Positions 17,588 to 27,067 of a DNA stretch of 64,000 nucleotides are shown piece after piece. Position 1 is the stretch's first letter. Every line of letters starts with the position of its first letter. The stretch comes from CAIWHR01 sp963843595 (lineage in GTDB: Bacteria; Pseudomonadota; Gammaproteobacteria; Burkholderiales; Casimicrobiaceae). The position numbers and the translations under genes are program-made. The notes beneath the pieces are model-generated. The model was given only the letters and a program-made list of their open reading frames with translations. It ran no database searches and was not told where the DNA came from. The stretch is taken from the NCBI GenBank assembly GCA_963843595.1, contig CAWJLG010000007.1, positions 124,001 to 188,000 of the forward strand, written 5' to 3'.

Positions 17588-19384
17588 TCATGCGCTCTCT
17601 GCGACGCGACTGCGCCCGGTCGCCAAGCTCCAGCAGCCGATCGACACCGACCGGTTCTTCGCGCAGCAACGGGACGACGGCGTAGCGCCGCGCGTGCTGG
17701 GTGGCCACCGCATCGATCTGCTCGCCGCTCGTGGGCCGCGCGCTCGCGCAGCAACGGCGAACGCGGGTGCGCAGCCGCGAGGCTGTTGTTGATGATCCAG
17801 GCCCACGGCTCGATGCCGGCGCGGCGCAGATCGGCCTGCAGGTTGGCCGCTTCGAGCACCGGCGTGGTCTCGGCCAGGGTGACGATCAGCACCTTGGTCT
17901 GCTTCGGGTCCTGCAGCTGCATCATCGGCGTGGTGAAGTGCATGCCGGTGCTCGCCCATCTGGCGCGTGACTTCGCGGTGATAGGCGCCGGTCGCATCGA
18001 GCAGCAGCAGGGTGTGCCCGGTCGGCGCGGTGTCCATCACCACGAACTTCCTGCCCGCCTCGCGGATGATGCGCGAGAAGGCCTGGAACACCGCGATTTC
18101 TTCGGTGCAGGGCGAGCGCAGGTCTTCTTCGAGCAGCGCGCGGCCTTGCGGCGTCGAGTTTCGCGCCCTTGGTGGCCAGCACCTGCTGGCGGTAGCGCTC
18201 GGTCTCGACCTGCGGGTCGATCCGGCTGACCGTGAGGTTGTCGAGCGATCCGCTCCAGCGTTTCGGCCAGATGCGCGGCCGGGTCGGAGGTCGTCAGATG
18301 CACCGGCAGACCGCGATGGGCGAGCTCCACGGCGACCGCCGCCGCCAGCGTGGTCTTGCCGACGCCGCCCTTGCCCATCAGCATCACGAGACCGTGGCCG
18401 TCCGCGGCGATGTCGTCCACCAGATCGCGACAGGCTGGGCATGTCGAGCGCGGCTGGAGCATCGACGTTCGTGGCGCACCGGCGGCGCCACCGGCGCCAG
18501 CAGCTGGCGCAGTGCCGTCCAGGCCGACGACATTGAAGGGCTTGAGCGCGATCTGGTCGCGCGGCAGCGCCTTCAGGGCCTGCGGGCATCGCCGCCAGCG
18601 CGGCCGTTCTCGCGTTCACAGATGGCCGCCGCCAGCGGGTCGTGCGCCGCCTCCGCCTCGCGGCAGGATGCCGTTGATGACCAGGTACTGCTGCGACAAG
18701 GCCGATCGCCGCGAGTTCTTCACGGGTGCGCGCGACTTCGCGCAGCGTGGCCGGCTGGGCACGCGCCACCAGAACCAGACGGGTGCGCTGCGGATCGGCC
18801 AGGGCTTCGACCGCCGCCTTGTATTGGGCGCGCTGCTTTTCCAGACCCGCCAGCGGGCCGAGGCACGACGCATCGCCCTTGCCGGTCTCGAGAAAGTCCG
18901 CTCCAGGCGCCGGGCAGCTGCAGCAGCCGGATGGTGTGCCCGGTCGGCGCGGTGTCGAAAATGATGTGGTCGTAGTCGGCGGTCAGCGCCGGGTCGGTGA
19001 GCAGCGCCGGTGAATTCGTCGAACGCCGCGATCTCGGTGGTGCAGGCGCCGGAGAGTTGTTCCTCGATGCCCTTGACCACCGGCTTCGGGCAGCACGCCG
19101 CGCACCGGACCGACGATGCGGTCGCGGTAGGCCTGGGCGGCTGCCTGCGGGTCGATTTCGAGCGCGGCCAGTCCCGTGACCGCCGGGAATCGGCGTGATG
19201 CGGTTGCCGATCGCGACGCCGAACACCTGACCGACGTTGGAGGCCGGATCGGTGCTGACCAGCAGCACGCGCTTCCCGCGATCGGCCAGTTGCACGGCGG
19301 TGGCACAGGCGAGCGAGGTCTTGCCCGACGCCGCCCTTGCCGGTGAAGAAAAGGAAAGCGCGGAGGTTGATCGAGGAACTTCAT
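17588..19384 (-). pseudogene. arsA: ArsA arsenite-stimulated ATPase, many single-base frameshifts
   Basis: Joining frames gives a double-ATPase ArsA of about 590 residues. The first half has FFTGKGGVGKTS, the DTAPTGHT switch and CTTEIAAFDEFT. The second half has MLMGKGGVGKTTLA, another DTAPTGHT block and PLLREEPVGVDRLLEL at the C-terminus. About a dozen single-base changes interrupt the frame (for example near 19358, 19327, 19190, 19087, 19007, 18905 and 18700). Several can be repaired by removing one base, often from a G/C run. The start ATG overlaps the arsD stop by four bases. ArsA would energise arsenite export with the membrane pump. As read it cannot be translated whole; the conserved residues suggest misread sequence or very recent decay. 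Confidence 0.85.
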
Positions 19385-20046
19385 GCCTCTTCCACTGCAG
19401 AACGCCGAATCAACAGCATTTGGACGCCGCGGCGGATCTTCGCCGGGGCCAGGCCCGCAGCATCCACCTTCGCTTTGCGCGCTCGCTCGCGGCCGTCACG
19501 TGATTGGCGTCCGGGGCCGGTTGCTTGTCGAGGTAGCGGTGAGCGAGTTCCAGCACGCCGCGGGCCGGGGTTTCCTTGACTTGCCGCGCCAGATCCACGG
19601 CGCGGCGCATGTCGGCATCCGTTACTCCCAGCTTGCGCGCCTGGTCGTAGTGGAATTTGAAGCAGGGCTCGCAGTTCGACGCGATGGCGGCGCCGAGCGC
19701 CACCAGTTCCGCCACTTCGTCGGTGAAGAGCGAAACCTCCGACGGGAGGTCCGGCCCATTCCGCCAGTTGTTCGCGCGAAGGATAATTCCCGCATTGCTT
19801 GATCTCGCCGTTCACGACAATGGCGGGCAGCGCGGTCTCGCCCTGCGTTTCCAGCAACTGCCGGATTGCGTCGTGTTGCGCGAAGCGCTGCGGTTGCTGG
19901 GCGAGGTTGATGCGCTCGACCTGGATGCCCTGCGCCTTGAGCCACTCGAGGTCGGCAGCGAAGGTGACCAGCGACGGGTCTACCTCCGGACCGCAGACGC
20001 CGGTGTTGCAACACATGGCAGGGTCGAACACCTGAATCTTGTCCAT
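19381..20046 (-). CDS. arsD: ArsD metallochaperone fused to a CMD/AhpD-like domain, one frameshift
   Basis: The start is the ATG at 20046, with AAGGGA upstream. The first 110 residues are ArsD, with the arsenite-binding cysteines in DPAMCCNTGVCGPEVDP and the KQCGNYPSREQLAEW segment. A single extra base near 19750 shifts the frame. After correction the protein runs straight into a CMD domain, EVAELVALGAAIASNCEPC, with a CxxC and a following histidine (FKFHYDQA), and ends AVEEA at 19381. Total length is about 221 residues. ArsD hands As(III) to ArsA. A redox-active CMD/AhpD-like tail could keep its thiols reduced, which is an inference. The fusion depends on the frame correction being right. 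Confidence 0.75.
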   Translation of the reverse strand: MDKIQVFDPAMCCNTGVCGPEVDPSLVTFAADLEWLKAQGIQVERINLAQQPQRFAQHDAIRQLLETQGETALPAIVVNGEIKQCGNYPSREQLAEWAGPPVGGFALHRRSGGTGGARRRHRVELRALLQIPLRPGAQAGSNGCRHAPRRGSGAASQGNPGPRRAGTRSPLPRQATGPGRQSRDGRERARKAKVDAAGLAPAKIRRGVQMLLIRRSAVEEA

Positions 20047-20058
20047 CACGGATTTCCC

Positions 20059-20538
20059 TTAAACGGTGAGGTTGGCGATCTTGTCCATCGCGGCCTTGAG
20101 CGCGGGCTTGTCGTGCTTCAGCGTTTCCAGCGGCAGCGCCAGAAAGGCTTCGATGCGGGCGCGCAGAATGCGATACGCCCGCATGAACGCCGCGTCGATT
20201 TCGGCATCGGTTCCGGTGGCATGCGCCGGATCGTCGACGCCCCAGTGTGTGCGCAGCACCGGTCCAAGATAGGCCGGGCAGGTCTCGCCGGCCGCGCTGG
20301 CGCAGACGGTCACGACGATGTCGGGGGTCAGCGGCAGGTTGTCCCACGACTTGCTGTGACAGCCCTCGGTCGAAATGCCTTCGCGCGCGAGCAGCGCGAG
20401 CGACCGCGGATGCACCTGGCCCGTCGGCTGGCTGCCCGCACTCATCGCCTTCCACCCCGATGGCGCAAGGCGATTGAACGTGGCTTCGGCCAGGATCGAG
20501 CGGCAGGAGTTACCTGTACAGAGAAAGAGCACATTCAT
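20059..20538 (-). CDS. arsC: Thioredoxin-coupled arsenate reductase, second copy
   Basis: This 159-residue protein begins MNVLFLCTGNSCRSILAEA with the phosphatase-type P-loop. Redox cysteines lie in VCASAAGETCPAYLG. It is the first gene of the ars run and is followed by arsD after 12 bases. It differs from the downstream arsC in the loop (NSCRS against NSARS) and at the C-terminus, so the two copies are not a recent duplication. It reduces arsenate to arsenite. No arsR lies upstream; the 230 bases before it contain an inverted repeat that may be an operator. Confidence 0.92.
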   Translation of the reverse strand: MNVLFLCTGNSCRSILAEATFNRLAPSGWKAMSAGSQPTGQVHPRSLALLAREGISTEGCHSKSWDNLPLTPDIVVTVCASAAGETCPAYLGPVLRTHWGVDDPAHATGTDAEIDAAFMRAYRILRARIEAFLALPLETLKHDKPALKAAMDKIANLTV

Positions 20539-20578
20539 CGTCTATGCGGCACCTCTGAAGAAAGGAGGACGTCACGAC

Positions 20579-20604
20579 TTCGTATATCTGTACATTTTGA
20601 CGAA
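20579..20604 (-). promoter_or_regulatory. Candidate operator upstream of the ars operon
   Basis: The 230-base gap between mobB and arsC is AT-richer than the surrounding sequence. It contains a TTCGT...ACGAA inverted repeat (arms 20579-20583 and 20600-20604) around a TATA-like core. It lies about 40 bases upstream of the arsC start, where an ArsR-type repressor could bind. The arms are only five bases, so the evidence is weak. Confidence 0.25.
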
Positions 20605-20769
20605 CGTGGAAATGATAAGGCAAATACAGCGCACAAGTACACGGTTGCGGTGCCTGAGAAGGAAGCAACTGCTCGGGATTCGTTTGACGCCGATCAAGAC
20701 TTGCTGCCGACCCAGCGCTCGGGGAGAGGTCAGCGTCGCCCTACGCGCGGGGAATCCGCGGGGAGGAGG

Positions 20770-21294
20770 TTACTTCGGTCGAAGTCCGACGTGCGTTGTC
20801 AGGAACGTCGCGACGGCCTGCGGTGCCCCAAGGTCCAGTACCGGCAGTGGACATGAGACCTCGCCGTCGGCGGCTACCGCGACCACCGAAGGGCAGTTCG
20901 GCCACAGCATCGGACGGGCAAGCGACGGCCGGAACACTTCGATCATGGGATCGGTGCATTGCGAAAACCTTCGAACAGCACGATGTCGACGCCAGCCATA
21001 CGCCGTGCGAGCTCAAGCGGCGTCGGTTCGGGCTTCGGTATCGTTTTCATGCAGCAGTGCCCAGCGGCGGTCGCCCACCATCATCACTTCACGGCAGCCG
21101 GCTTCACGCAAGCGCCATGAATCCTTGCCCGGGCGATCCAGATCGAAGCCGTCGTGCGCACGTTTGATCGCCGAGACGGTGAAGCCGTCCAGGCGCAGGC
21201 AATCGATGACGTCGGTAATGAGCGTCGTCTTCCCGGCGCCGGAGCGACCGACAAAGCCGAACAGGGCAGGTACGGCGTGGAGATCTTCTGACAT
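20770..21294 (-). CDS. mobB: MobB, molybdopterin-guanine dinucleotide biosynthesis GTPase, two frameshifts
   Basis: The start is set at the ATG at 21294 (MSEDLHAVPALFGFVGRSGAGKTTL). The Walker A loop GRSGAGKTT and the KRAHDGFDLDRPGKDSWR and GCREVMMVGDRRW blocks are typical of MobB. Shifts near 21030 and 20948 (each a C-run off by one) interrupt the frame. Correcting them gives VDIVLFEGFRNAPIPMIEVFR and a stop at 20770, about 174 residues. MobB assists the conversion of molybdopterin to the bis-MGD cofactor that AioA needs. It lies just after the aioBA terminator, so it probably has its own promoter or relies on read-through. Confidence 0.85.
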
Positions 21295-21369
21295 GCTGGG
21301 GGTGATCGGAGATGTGAGTTGGACGAGGGGCCATCCCATCCTACCAGCCGCAGCCGGACGGATTCCCCG

Positions 21370-21397
21370 AAAAAAGAGGGCGCCTCGCAGGGCGCCC
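21370..21397 (-). terminator. Rho-independent terminator of aioBA
   Basis: Read on the minus strand, GGGCGCC-CTGCGA-GGCGCCC forms a perfect seven-base GC stem with a six-base loop, followed by TCTTTTTT. It starts about 40 bases after the aioA stop and ends before mobB, so it should end the aioBA transcript. Confidence 0.92.
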
Positions 21398-21436
21398 AAT
21401 GTGCATCAACGCGGTGGAGGAGACCGCGTTTCCCGT

Positions 21437-23919
21437 TTACACCCGGTCGTAACGCCGACTCTTGAAGCTGATCGTATCCCGATGCTCGGCGCCACTGCCG
21501 GCACGCCGAATACTGGCCCACGTCCCTTTGTAGTAGGGAATGATGTTGCGATCCGTCCAGTTGGTCGTGACATCGCCCTGCACCCCATTGTCGTAGCCGA
21601 ATTGCATGAACGTCTGGCCCGGCTTCTGGTCGGGCTCAGGATAGGCCATGGCGAAGGTCGCGCCCCACTCGTTGTAGACCTCGACCAAGTCCCCGCCCTC
21701 GATCTTGAGCGAGGCCATGTCCTCCGGATTCATCTCGATGATCGACATCGGATAGCGGCCACGCACGTAGGCGTTGTACTTGTTGTGGTAGCCCGTTTGC
21801 CAGACCTCGTTGATGCGTCCGTTGTTGATCCAGAAGCGGTGCTTGGCCTTGAGATCGGCAACCGGTTTGGGCAGGCCCGGCCACGGCGAGGGCAGGAATT
21901 TCGCCTTGCCGTCGGCGGTGTCGAATTTGCCGTCCGTGTAGAGCATCTCGGTGCCGATCAACTTGCCGTCCTTGTACTCCTTGATCGGCAGCTGAACGCC
22001 GTTGTTGCCCATCACGCGCAGTCGCTCGTAGGTGGCGAGGTTGCCCGTGCCGCCGCCCTGGCTGTCGATGGGCGGCGCCCCTGCCTGGCCGGCCCGGCGG
22101 AATCCGTCGTTGAAGGCGTCCTCTTCGGTCTTCCATTCGAAGCCGTCGAACCGCGCCGCCATGGCCGCGTTGCCGTCGGCCGTGTACATGGCCTTCAGCG
22201 TATTGGCAATCGCGGCAGCGATGAGGCAATCCGGTTTGGCGGTTCCCGGCGGGTCCATGAATTTCTGCGACAGCCGGCAGCGACGCTCGCCGTTCATCGA
22301 CGTGAGATTCATCTCTCCAGGGTGGGCGGCCGGCAGCAGCATGCTCGATGCCTCGGAGAACATCACCGGATAGAGATCGATGGTCGTGACGAACAATGCC
22401 GCCCTTGTCGCAGGCGTCGACGATCACGTCGACCATCTGCGCGGGCGTCGCACCGCGCGCCTTGTTCATCGCGTCCTTGACGATGTTGGCGCGACGGTGA
22501 ATCTCCGTGCGGTAGGCCTGGGCGTTGAGCGTGGTCTGAAAATTGTTGCAGCCCCACGCCGTCAGCATCTTGCCTTTGCCCTTCATCAACTCTTCGTCGA
22601 TGAAGATCTTGCTGTTGCCGGGGTAGGGCGGGCGCGTGTAGCCCTCCTGGTGGCCGCCCATCCGCACGCAGCCGGTTCCGCGACGGCCGACGTTGCGCGT
22701 GGCGAGCACGAGGTCGACCAGCGCCGACTGGATCAGGTAATTGTCGTTGCCCCAGATGATCCCCTTCTCGTAGGCATGCATCGTCCTGGGAAGCACGCCC
22801 GGAGCTTTCGGCTTGTAGGCCCATTCGGCGGCCTGCCGGAGCTTGGCGACGGAGACGCCGGTGATGCGGCTGCACTCGTCGAGCGAGAGCTTGTTGGCGG
22901 CAACCGCGGCCTCGAACCCGGTCGTGTTCTTGGCGATGAAATCGCGGTCGATCCACCCTTGGTCGACGACGTAGGTGAAGAGACCATTGAACAGCGCGAT
23001 GTCGGTGCCGGGCTGGATGTCGAGATGCAGCACGCGGTCCTTGGCGACCTGTTCGGCAATGGCAATGGTGTTGGTGCGCCGCGGGTCGACGAAGATGGCG
23101 CGGGTGGGCGGCGTCGGCTCGTTGGGGAACCACTTCTTGCGCTTGGCTTCGCGTCCCCCCCTGCAGGTTCGGAATCCAGTGGGCGAGGAAGTAATTGGTC
23201 TGCGTTTCGTACTGATTTGCGCCGATCCCGATGATGCAGTCGGCGACTTCGGCGTCTTCGTACGAATTGTTGAGTTCGCCGACGCCCATGTCGCGCGTCG
23301 CGTGGCACTCCGAGTTGTAGGCCGGCCGATTGTGAATGCGCACCATCGGTGTCTGCAGCGCCGTGAACATCAGCTTGCCGGTGCCCCACGTGTTCTCGAA
23401 ACCGCCACCCGCGCCACCGTGGTCGAAGCAGTTGAAGACGAGCCCGGAGGGGCCATCCTTGTCCAGTATCTTCTTGGCCACGCCACAGTAGATCGCCAGC
23501 GCATCGTCCCAGGTCGTATCCACCCACTGCGCACCGGTGAACAGCCGCGGTGACTTGAGTCGCGCCTTGGCGTCGCCGCTCGGGTTGTACATGTAGGTCG
23601 CCATCTGGCCGCCACGCACGGACGAGAGTCCCTGGTTGACCGTGCACGCCTTGTCCGGCAGGACCATCACGTTGTAACGGCGTCCATCGGCATCTTCGAC
23701 GACGTTGTGCATGGCCGGCGTCATGATCTGCGTCAGCGGAGCAACTTGCTTCCGGAAATCGACGCCGAGCGCGTTCTGATTCGGCGCTCGCCCGCCTTCG
23801 CGATTTTCGGGCCACTTGTAGACATGGTAGCCACAGCCGACGATGCAGAAGTGGCAGGCGAGGTTGGTCTTCTGGGCGTTGACCGGCGGGAGCGGCACGC
23901 GGTCTTGGAATTGCGCCAT
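21437..23919 (-). CDS. aioA: Arsenite oxidase large (molybdopterin) subunit AioA, two frameshifts
   Basis: The protein is about 827 residues, the normal AioA length. The N-terminus holds the 3Fe-4S motif CHFCIVGCGYHVYKWPE (three cysteines), as in arsenite oxidases, followed by the bis-MGD-binding domains. AioA-typical blocks include IHNRPAYNSECHATRDMG, GRRGTGCVRMGGHQEGYTR and the tail VQGDVTTNWTDRNIIPYYKG. As read, single-base shifts near 23150 and near 22395 split it into three frames that join cleanly. The enzyme oxidises As(III) to As(V) in the periplasm. It has no signal of its own and is exported with the Tat-tagged AioB. aioB lies immediately upstream and the terminator at 21370-21397 follows. 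Confidence 0.93.
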
Positions 23920-23931
23920 GGTGTCGCCTCC

Positions 23932-24458
23932 TTACAGGATGTTGGATTGACGGCCGTAGATCAGGCCACTGACCGCGACGGCGGTCACGGCGCCGGTCGA
24001 GGCGTCGTATTCGAGGACGATGCGTGGCAGATCTTCCGTGGCCTGGCCGCACACCATCTGCCCGCCCTTTTCGGCGTCGAACGTGCTGTAGTGGCAGGGG
24101 CACTTGAAGCAACGGGACTTCGCGTCATAGGCCGACCGGACAACCCATATGGGTGCACAGGGTGCTGTATGCGACGATGTCCCGACCGGGCCCAACGCCG
24201 CCTTCGACCGGCGAACCCATTCTGATGACCGTGCAGGGCGATGAATCGTCCGGGTAGCTGAAGGCGACCGCCTGACCGACGGCCATCTGCGCTGCCGCAC
24301 CCAATCGCTTGCGCGGATAGGGGAGGACCGTATTGCCGGCGTCCGCCGCGGTCGCGGCCAAGGCCGCATCCGGAATCGCCCCAGCTATCGACACCGGCCC
24401 CTGCCGCAATGCCACCCGATACTTTGAAGAATTGCCTCCGCGAGAGCTTGTCGCTCAT
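23932..24458 (-). CDS. aioB: Arsenite oxidase small (Rieske) subunit AioB, two frameshifts
   Basis: The start MSDKLSRRQFFKVSGG is a twin-arginine signal that exports the AioAB complex. The Rieske cluster motifs are CTHMGC and CPCHYS, so besides the two Cys and two His ligands both extra cysteines that form a disulfide in many Rieske proteins are present; some arsenite oxidases lack them. Shifts near 24396 and near 24137 break the frame. The joined protein is about 175 residues, as usual. It passes electrons from AioA to a cytochrome c or similar carrier. It is the first gene of the aioBA unit and diverges from aioX. Confidence 0.92.
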
Positions 24459-24515
24459 CGTCTGTCCTCCAAGGATTATTGTCGTGGACCAACTACCGGC
24501 GTTACTCTGTCCTCA

Positions 24516-24533
24516 TTGCACGTTCCGTTCCTG
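24516..24533 (-). promoter_or_regulatory. Possible sigma-54 promoter of aioBA
   Basis: On the minus strand the sequence AGGAACGGAACGTGCAA gives a GG and a GC in the positions expected for a -24/-12 promoter, but the spacing is one base too long and the match to TGGCAC-N5-TTGC is poor. It lies about 60 bases before the aioB start. The idea is supported mainly by the AAA+ domain and GAFTGA loop of AioR. A single indel, common in this region, could explain the spacing. Confidence 0.3.
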
Positions 24534-24594
24534 TCGCAGGTGCATGATTTCGGCTAGCTCAATCAAGGAGTTGGCCGGATACCTCAATGGTGAC

Positions 24595-24610
24595 GTTACC
24601 GATTGGTAAC
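24595..24610. promoter_or_regulatory. Palindrome 1, candidate AioR enhancer site
   Basis: GTTACC-GATT-GGTAAC is a perfect six-base inverted repeat with a four-base spacer. A second copy of the same design lies 45 bases away (24640-24655). Both are in the aioB-aioX gap, 65 to 125 bases upstream of the candidate aioBA promoter, as expected for binding sites of a sigma-54 activator such as AioR. Confidence 0.6.
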
Positions 24611-24639
24611 GCGATGGCGGGGTCGATTGCCGACCCAAG

Positions 24640-24655
24640 GTCACCAACCGGTAAC
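24640..24655. promoter_or_regulatory. Palindrome 2, candidate AioR enhancer site
   Basis: GTCACC-AACC-GGTAAC matches palindrome 1 at 12 of 16 positions and is itself a near-perfect inverted repeat. The start-to-start distance of 45 bases is close to four helical turns, so two dimers would sit on roughly the same DNA face. It is about 70 bases before the aioX start and could also influence that gene. Confidence 0.6.
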
Positions 24656-24727
24656 CAAGCACAGGGCAGCGCAACGCTTGGCTAGAATTGCCGGGCCACA
24701 GCGATCGCGAAGGAGAAGCGAACTATC

Positions 24728-25618
24728 ATGAACGACGGGCGCCCAATGCGGCTTTCGAGGCGCGGGTTCTGCGCGGCAGCGCTTGGTCTCGCGGCGGGGA
24801 CGCCCCGCATCGCACGGGGTGCTTCGGAGGCGCCGATTCGCATCGGCACGACATCCGTCATTCTGGACAATCAGATCGGCTTCCTGCATGCCTGGCGCGA
24901 CTATCTGCAGCCCAGGCTGGGCCGCCCCGTCACGTTTCTGCAACGTGGCAGCTATCGTGAGATCACGTCGCTGCTGTTAGGCGGCGAGCTGGATTTTGCG
25001 TGGGTATGCGGCTACCCGTACGTGCGCAATCGCGCCGCATGGGAGCTGGTCGCATTGCCGAACTACGGCGGCAAGCCGCTGTATCGGTCGTATTTGATCG
25101 TGCCGGCCGCCGATACTGCTGCGAAGGGCTTTGACGCGCTGGCCGGCAAGGTGTTCGCGTATTCCGATCCGGACTCGAACTCGGGGTTCCTGGTCCCGCA
25201 GTACGAGATGCTCCGCACCGGCATCTATCCACCTACGCATTTCCGCAAGTCGTTCTTCACCTACGCGCACCACAAGGTTGTCATCGCGGTGGCCGATGGC
25301 GTCGCGCAAGGTGGTGCAGTGGACGGATATGTCTGGGAGACCCTCGCGCTGCGTGCACCGGCGCTCACGCGACGCACGCGAGTAGCGCACGTCTCGGACG
25401 AATACGGGTTTCCGCCGATGGTGGCCCGCCGCTCGCTCGACCGCGCCGCGTACGAACAGTTTCGCGATACGTTGCTCGCGATGCCGAAAGACGACCGCGG
25501 CCGCGAGTTGCTGCGGGAACTCAATCTCGATGGCTTTCTGGCTCCGGACGACGCGCGCTTCACCGGAATCGCCAAGGTCCTCGACTTCGTCGCAGCGCGC
25601 GAACGACTGCCAACGTAA
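24728..25618 (+). CDS. aioX: AioX, periplasmic arsenite-sensing binding protein
   Basis: This 296-residue phosphonate-binding-protein-like (PhnD family) protein has a Tat-type signal (MRLSRRGFCAAALGLAAG). Domain features include IRIGTTSVILDNQIGFLHAW, REITSLLLGGELDFAWVCGY (with a cysteine) and YSDPDSNSGFLVPQYEM. AioX binds As(III) and signals to the sensor kinase AioS. GGAGAA before the ATG at 24728 supports this start. It is followed by aioS after three bases and aioR with an overlap, so aioXSR form one unit divergent from aioBA. Confidence 0.93.
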   Translation: MNDGRPMRLSRRGFCAAALGLAAGTPRIARGASEAPIRIGTTSVILDNQIGFLHAWRDYLQPRLGRPVTFLQRGSYREITSLLLGGELDFAWVCGYPYVRNRAAWELVALPNYGGKPLYRSYLIVPAADTAAKGFDALAGKVFAYSDPDSNSGFLVPQYEMLRTGIYPPTHFRKSFFTYAHHKVVIAVADGVAQGGAVDGYVWETLALRAPALTRRTRVAHVSDEYGFPPMVARRSLDRAAYEQFRDTLLAMPKDDRGRELLRELNLDGFLAPDDARFTGIAKVLDFVAARERLPT

Positions 25619-25621
25619 GCG

Positions 25622-27067
25622 ATGGCCACTCTTCGCGACCTCAGTTATCGGGTCAAGGTTCCGCTGGCGTTGTCGGCAATGATTGTTGTCGTGTCGGCGA
25701 TACTGGCAACGCTTCTTGGCGCACAGATCTACGCCGATGCGCGGCGCGACCTGCTCGCCAACGCTGAAAGCCTCGGACGCACCTTGGCGCGTGCATTGAC
25801 GCCGGCCATGTTGCGCGACGATGTCTGGCAAGCCTACGAAACGATTGTCGCACCGCTTGCCGGCGAAACCGCGGAAGGCGGTGGAAGCCGGTCGATCACG
25901 GTGCTCGATACGGACGGCAAGATATACGCGTCGTCGGACCCGGCACGATTTCCGATGCTGGCGCCGGCCGCCCAAGCGCTGGGCGCGGCGGCTGACGAGT
26001 TGCGGCTGACCGGTGAGGAGAAGAATCCCCGCACCGTCGAGGACACCGTTGGCAAGGTCATTCTGGTCGCGGTCCCCATCGTCGCTGACGATGGGGCGCG
26101 CTTGGGCAGCGTCGTACTCAGTTACTCACAGGATGTGTTTCTGCCGCGTTTCTTCACGACCGTCGAGCGGGTCGTGATTTCGACGTTGGTTGCCCTCGCA
26201 GTGCTCATGCCCATTGGCTGGCTGTTCGGACGGCGGATGGCGGCGCCGCTGGTCGGCCTCGCCGGCGCGATGACGCGTGTCGGGGAAGCGCCCTCCACCG
26301 AGTTGGCCCGAGGGCTGTACCGCAGCGGCGACGAGATCGGGCAGCTCGGCACGCGCTTCGAGCACATGCTCGTCGAGTTGGAAGGAAAGCAGCGCCTGGA
26401 GCGCGAGATCGTAACGGCAGACCGTCTGGCCGCCATCGGGCGCCTCACCGCGGGCATCGCGCACGAGATCAACAATCCGCTCGCCGGCATGCTCACAGCA
26501 ATCGATACGGCCCGAAAGCACGGCGACCCCGACCCCATCTCCGCCAACACGTTGTCCCTTATCGAGCGCGGGCTGCAGCAGATTCGCCAGTCAGTCAGCG
26601 CGCTACTGGTTGAAGCCCGTTTCGAGGCCCGCGCGCTAACGCCGCAGGATCTTGACGATGTGCGCACGCTGCTGGAGCCGGAAACGGCCACGCGCGAGCA
26701 GACCCTGCATTGGGAAAGCCGGCTGGATCGCGCGGTGCCGTTACCGTCGACCCCGATTCGCCAGATACTGATCAACCTCATCCTCAACGCGATCCAGGCC
26801 GCAGGGCGCGGTGGGAATGTCACGTGCCGCATTGATGCCGATGCTACGCAGATGTCCCTCCAAGTACGCAACGACGGCAGCTCGATTCCCGCGGAGCTGA
26901 TGGATCACTTGTTCGAACCGTTCTCCAGCGGGTCAGAGGGCGGCAGTGGGCTTGGGCTGTGGGTGACCTATCAGATCGTCGAGCAGCTGCGGGGCACTAT
27001 TCGCGTGAAAAGCGGGCCACCGGAGACGGAGTTCGCGGTCGCATTGCCGCTGGGTGCAACCGCGTGA
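25622..27067 (+). CDS. aioS: AioS sensor histidine kinase
   Basis: The protein has 481 residues. A first membrane helix (about 12-36) and a second (about 183-205) enclose a periplasmic sensor domain, followed by HAMP-like sequence, the phospho-accepting H-box GIAHEINNPLAGML, the N-box LILNAIQAA and the G-box GSGLGLWVTYQ. It should autophosphorylate in response to arsenite-loaded AioX and pass the phosphate to AioR. The stop overlaps the GTG start of aioR (GTGA). Confidence 0.93.
   Translation: MATLRDLSYRVKVPLALSAMIVVVSAILATLLGAQIYADARRDLLANAESLGRTLARALTPAMLRDDVWQAYETIVAPLAGETAEGGGSRSITVLDTDGKIYASSDPARFPMLAPAAQALGAAADELRLTGEEKNPRTVEDTVGKVILVAVPIVADDGARLGSVVLSYSQDVFLPRFFTTVERVVISTLVALAVLMPIGWLFGRRMAAPLVGLAGAMTRVGEAPSTELARGLYRSGDEIGQLGTRFEHMLVELEGKQRLEREIVTADRLAAIGRLTAGIAHEINNPLAGMLTAIDTARKHGDPDPISANTLSLIERGLQQIRQSVSALLVEARFEARALTPQDLDDVRTLLEPETATREQTLHWESRLDRAVPLPSTPIRQILINLILNAIQAAGRGGNVTCRIDADATQMSLQVRNDGSSIPAELMDHLFEPFSSGSEGGSGLGLWVTYQIVEQLRGTIRVKSGPPETEFAVALPLGATA

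Noticed and set aside
24571..24592. Sigma-54 promoter for aioX in TTGGCCGGATACCTCAATGG
   Set aside because: The first half fits a -24 element loosely, but no GC at the -12 position with correct spacing is present.
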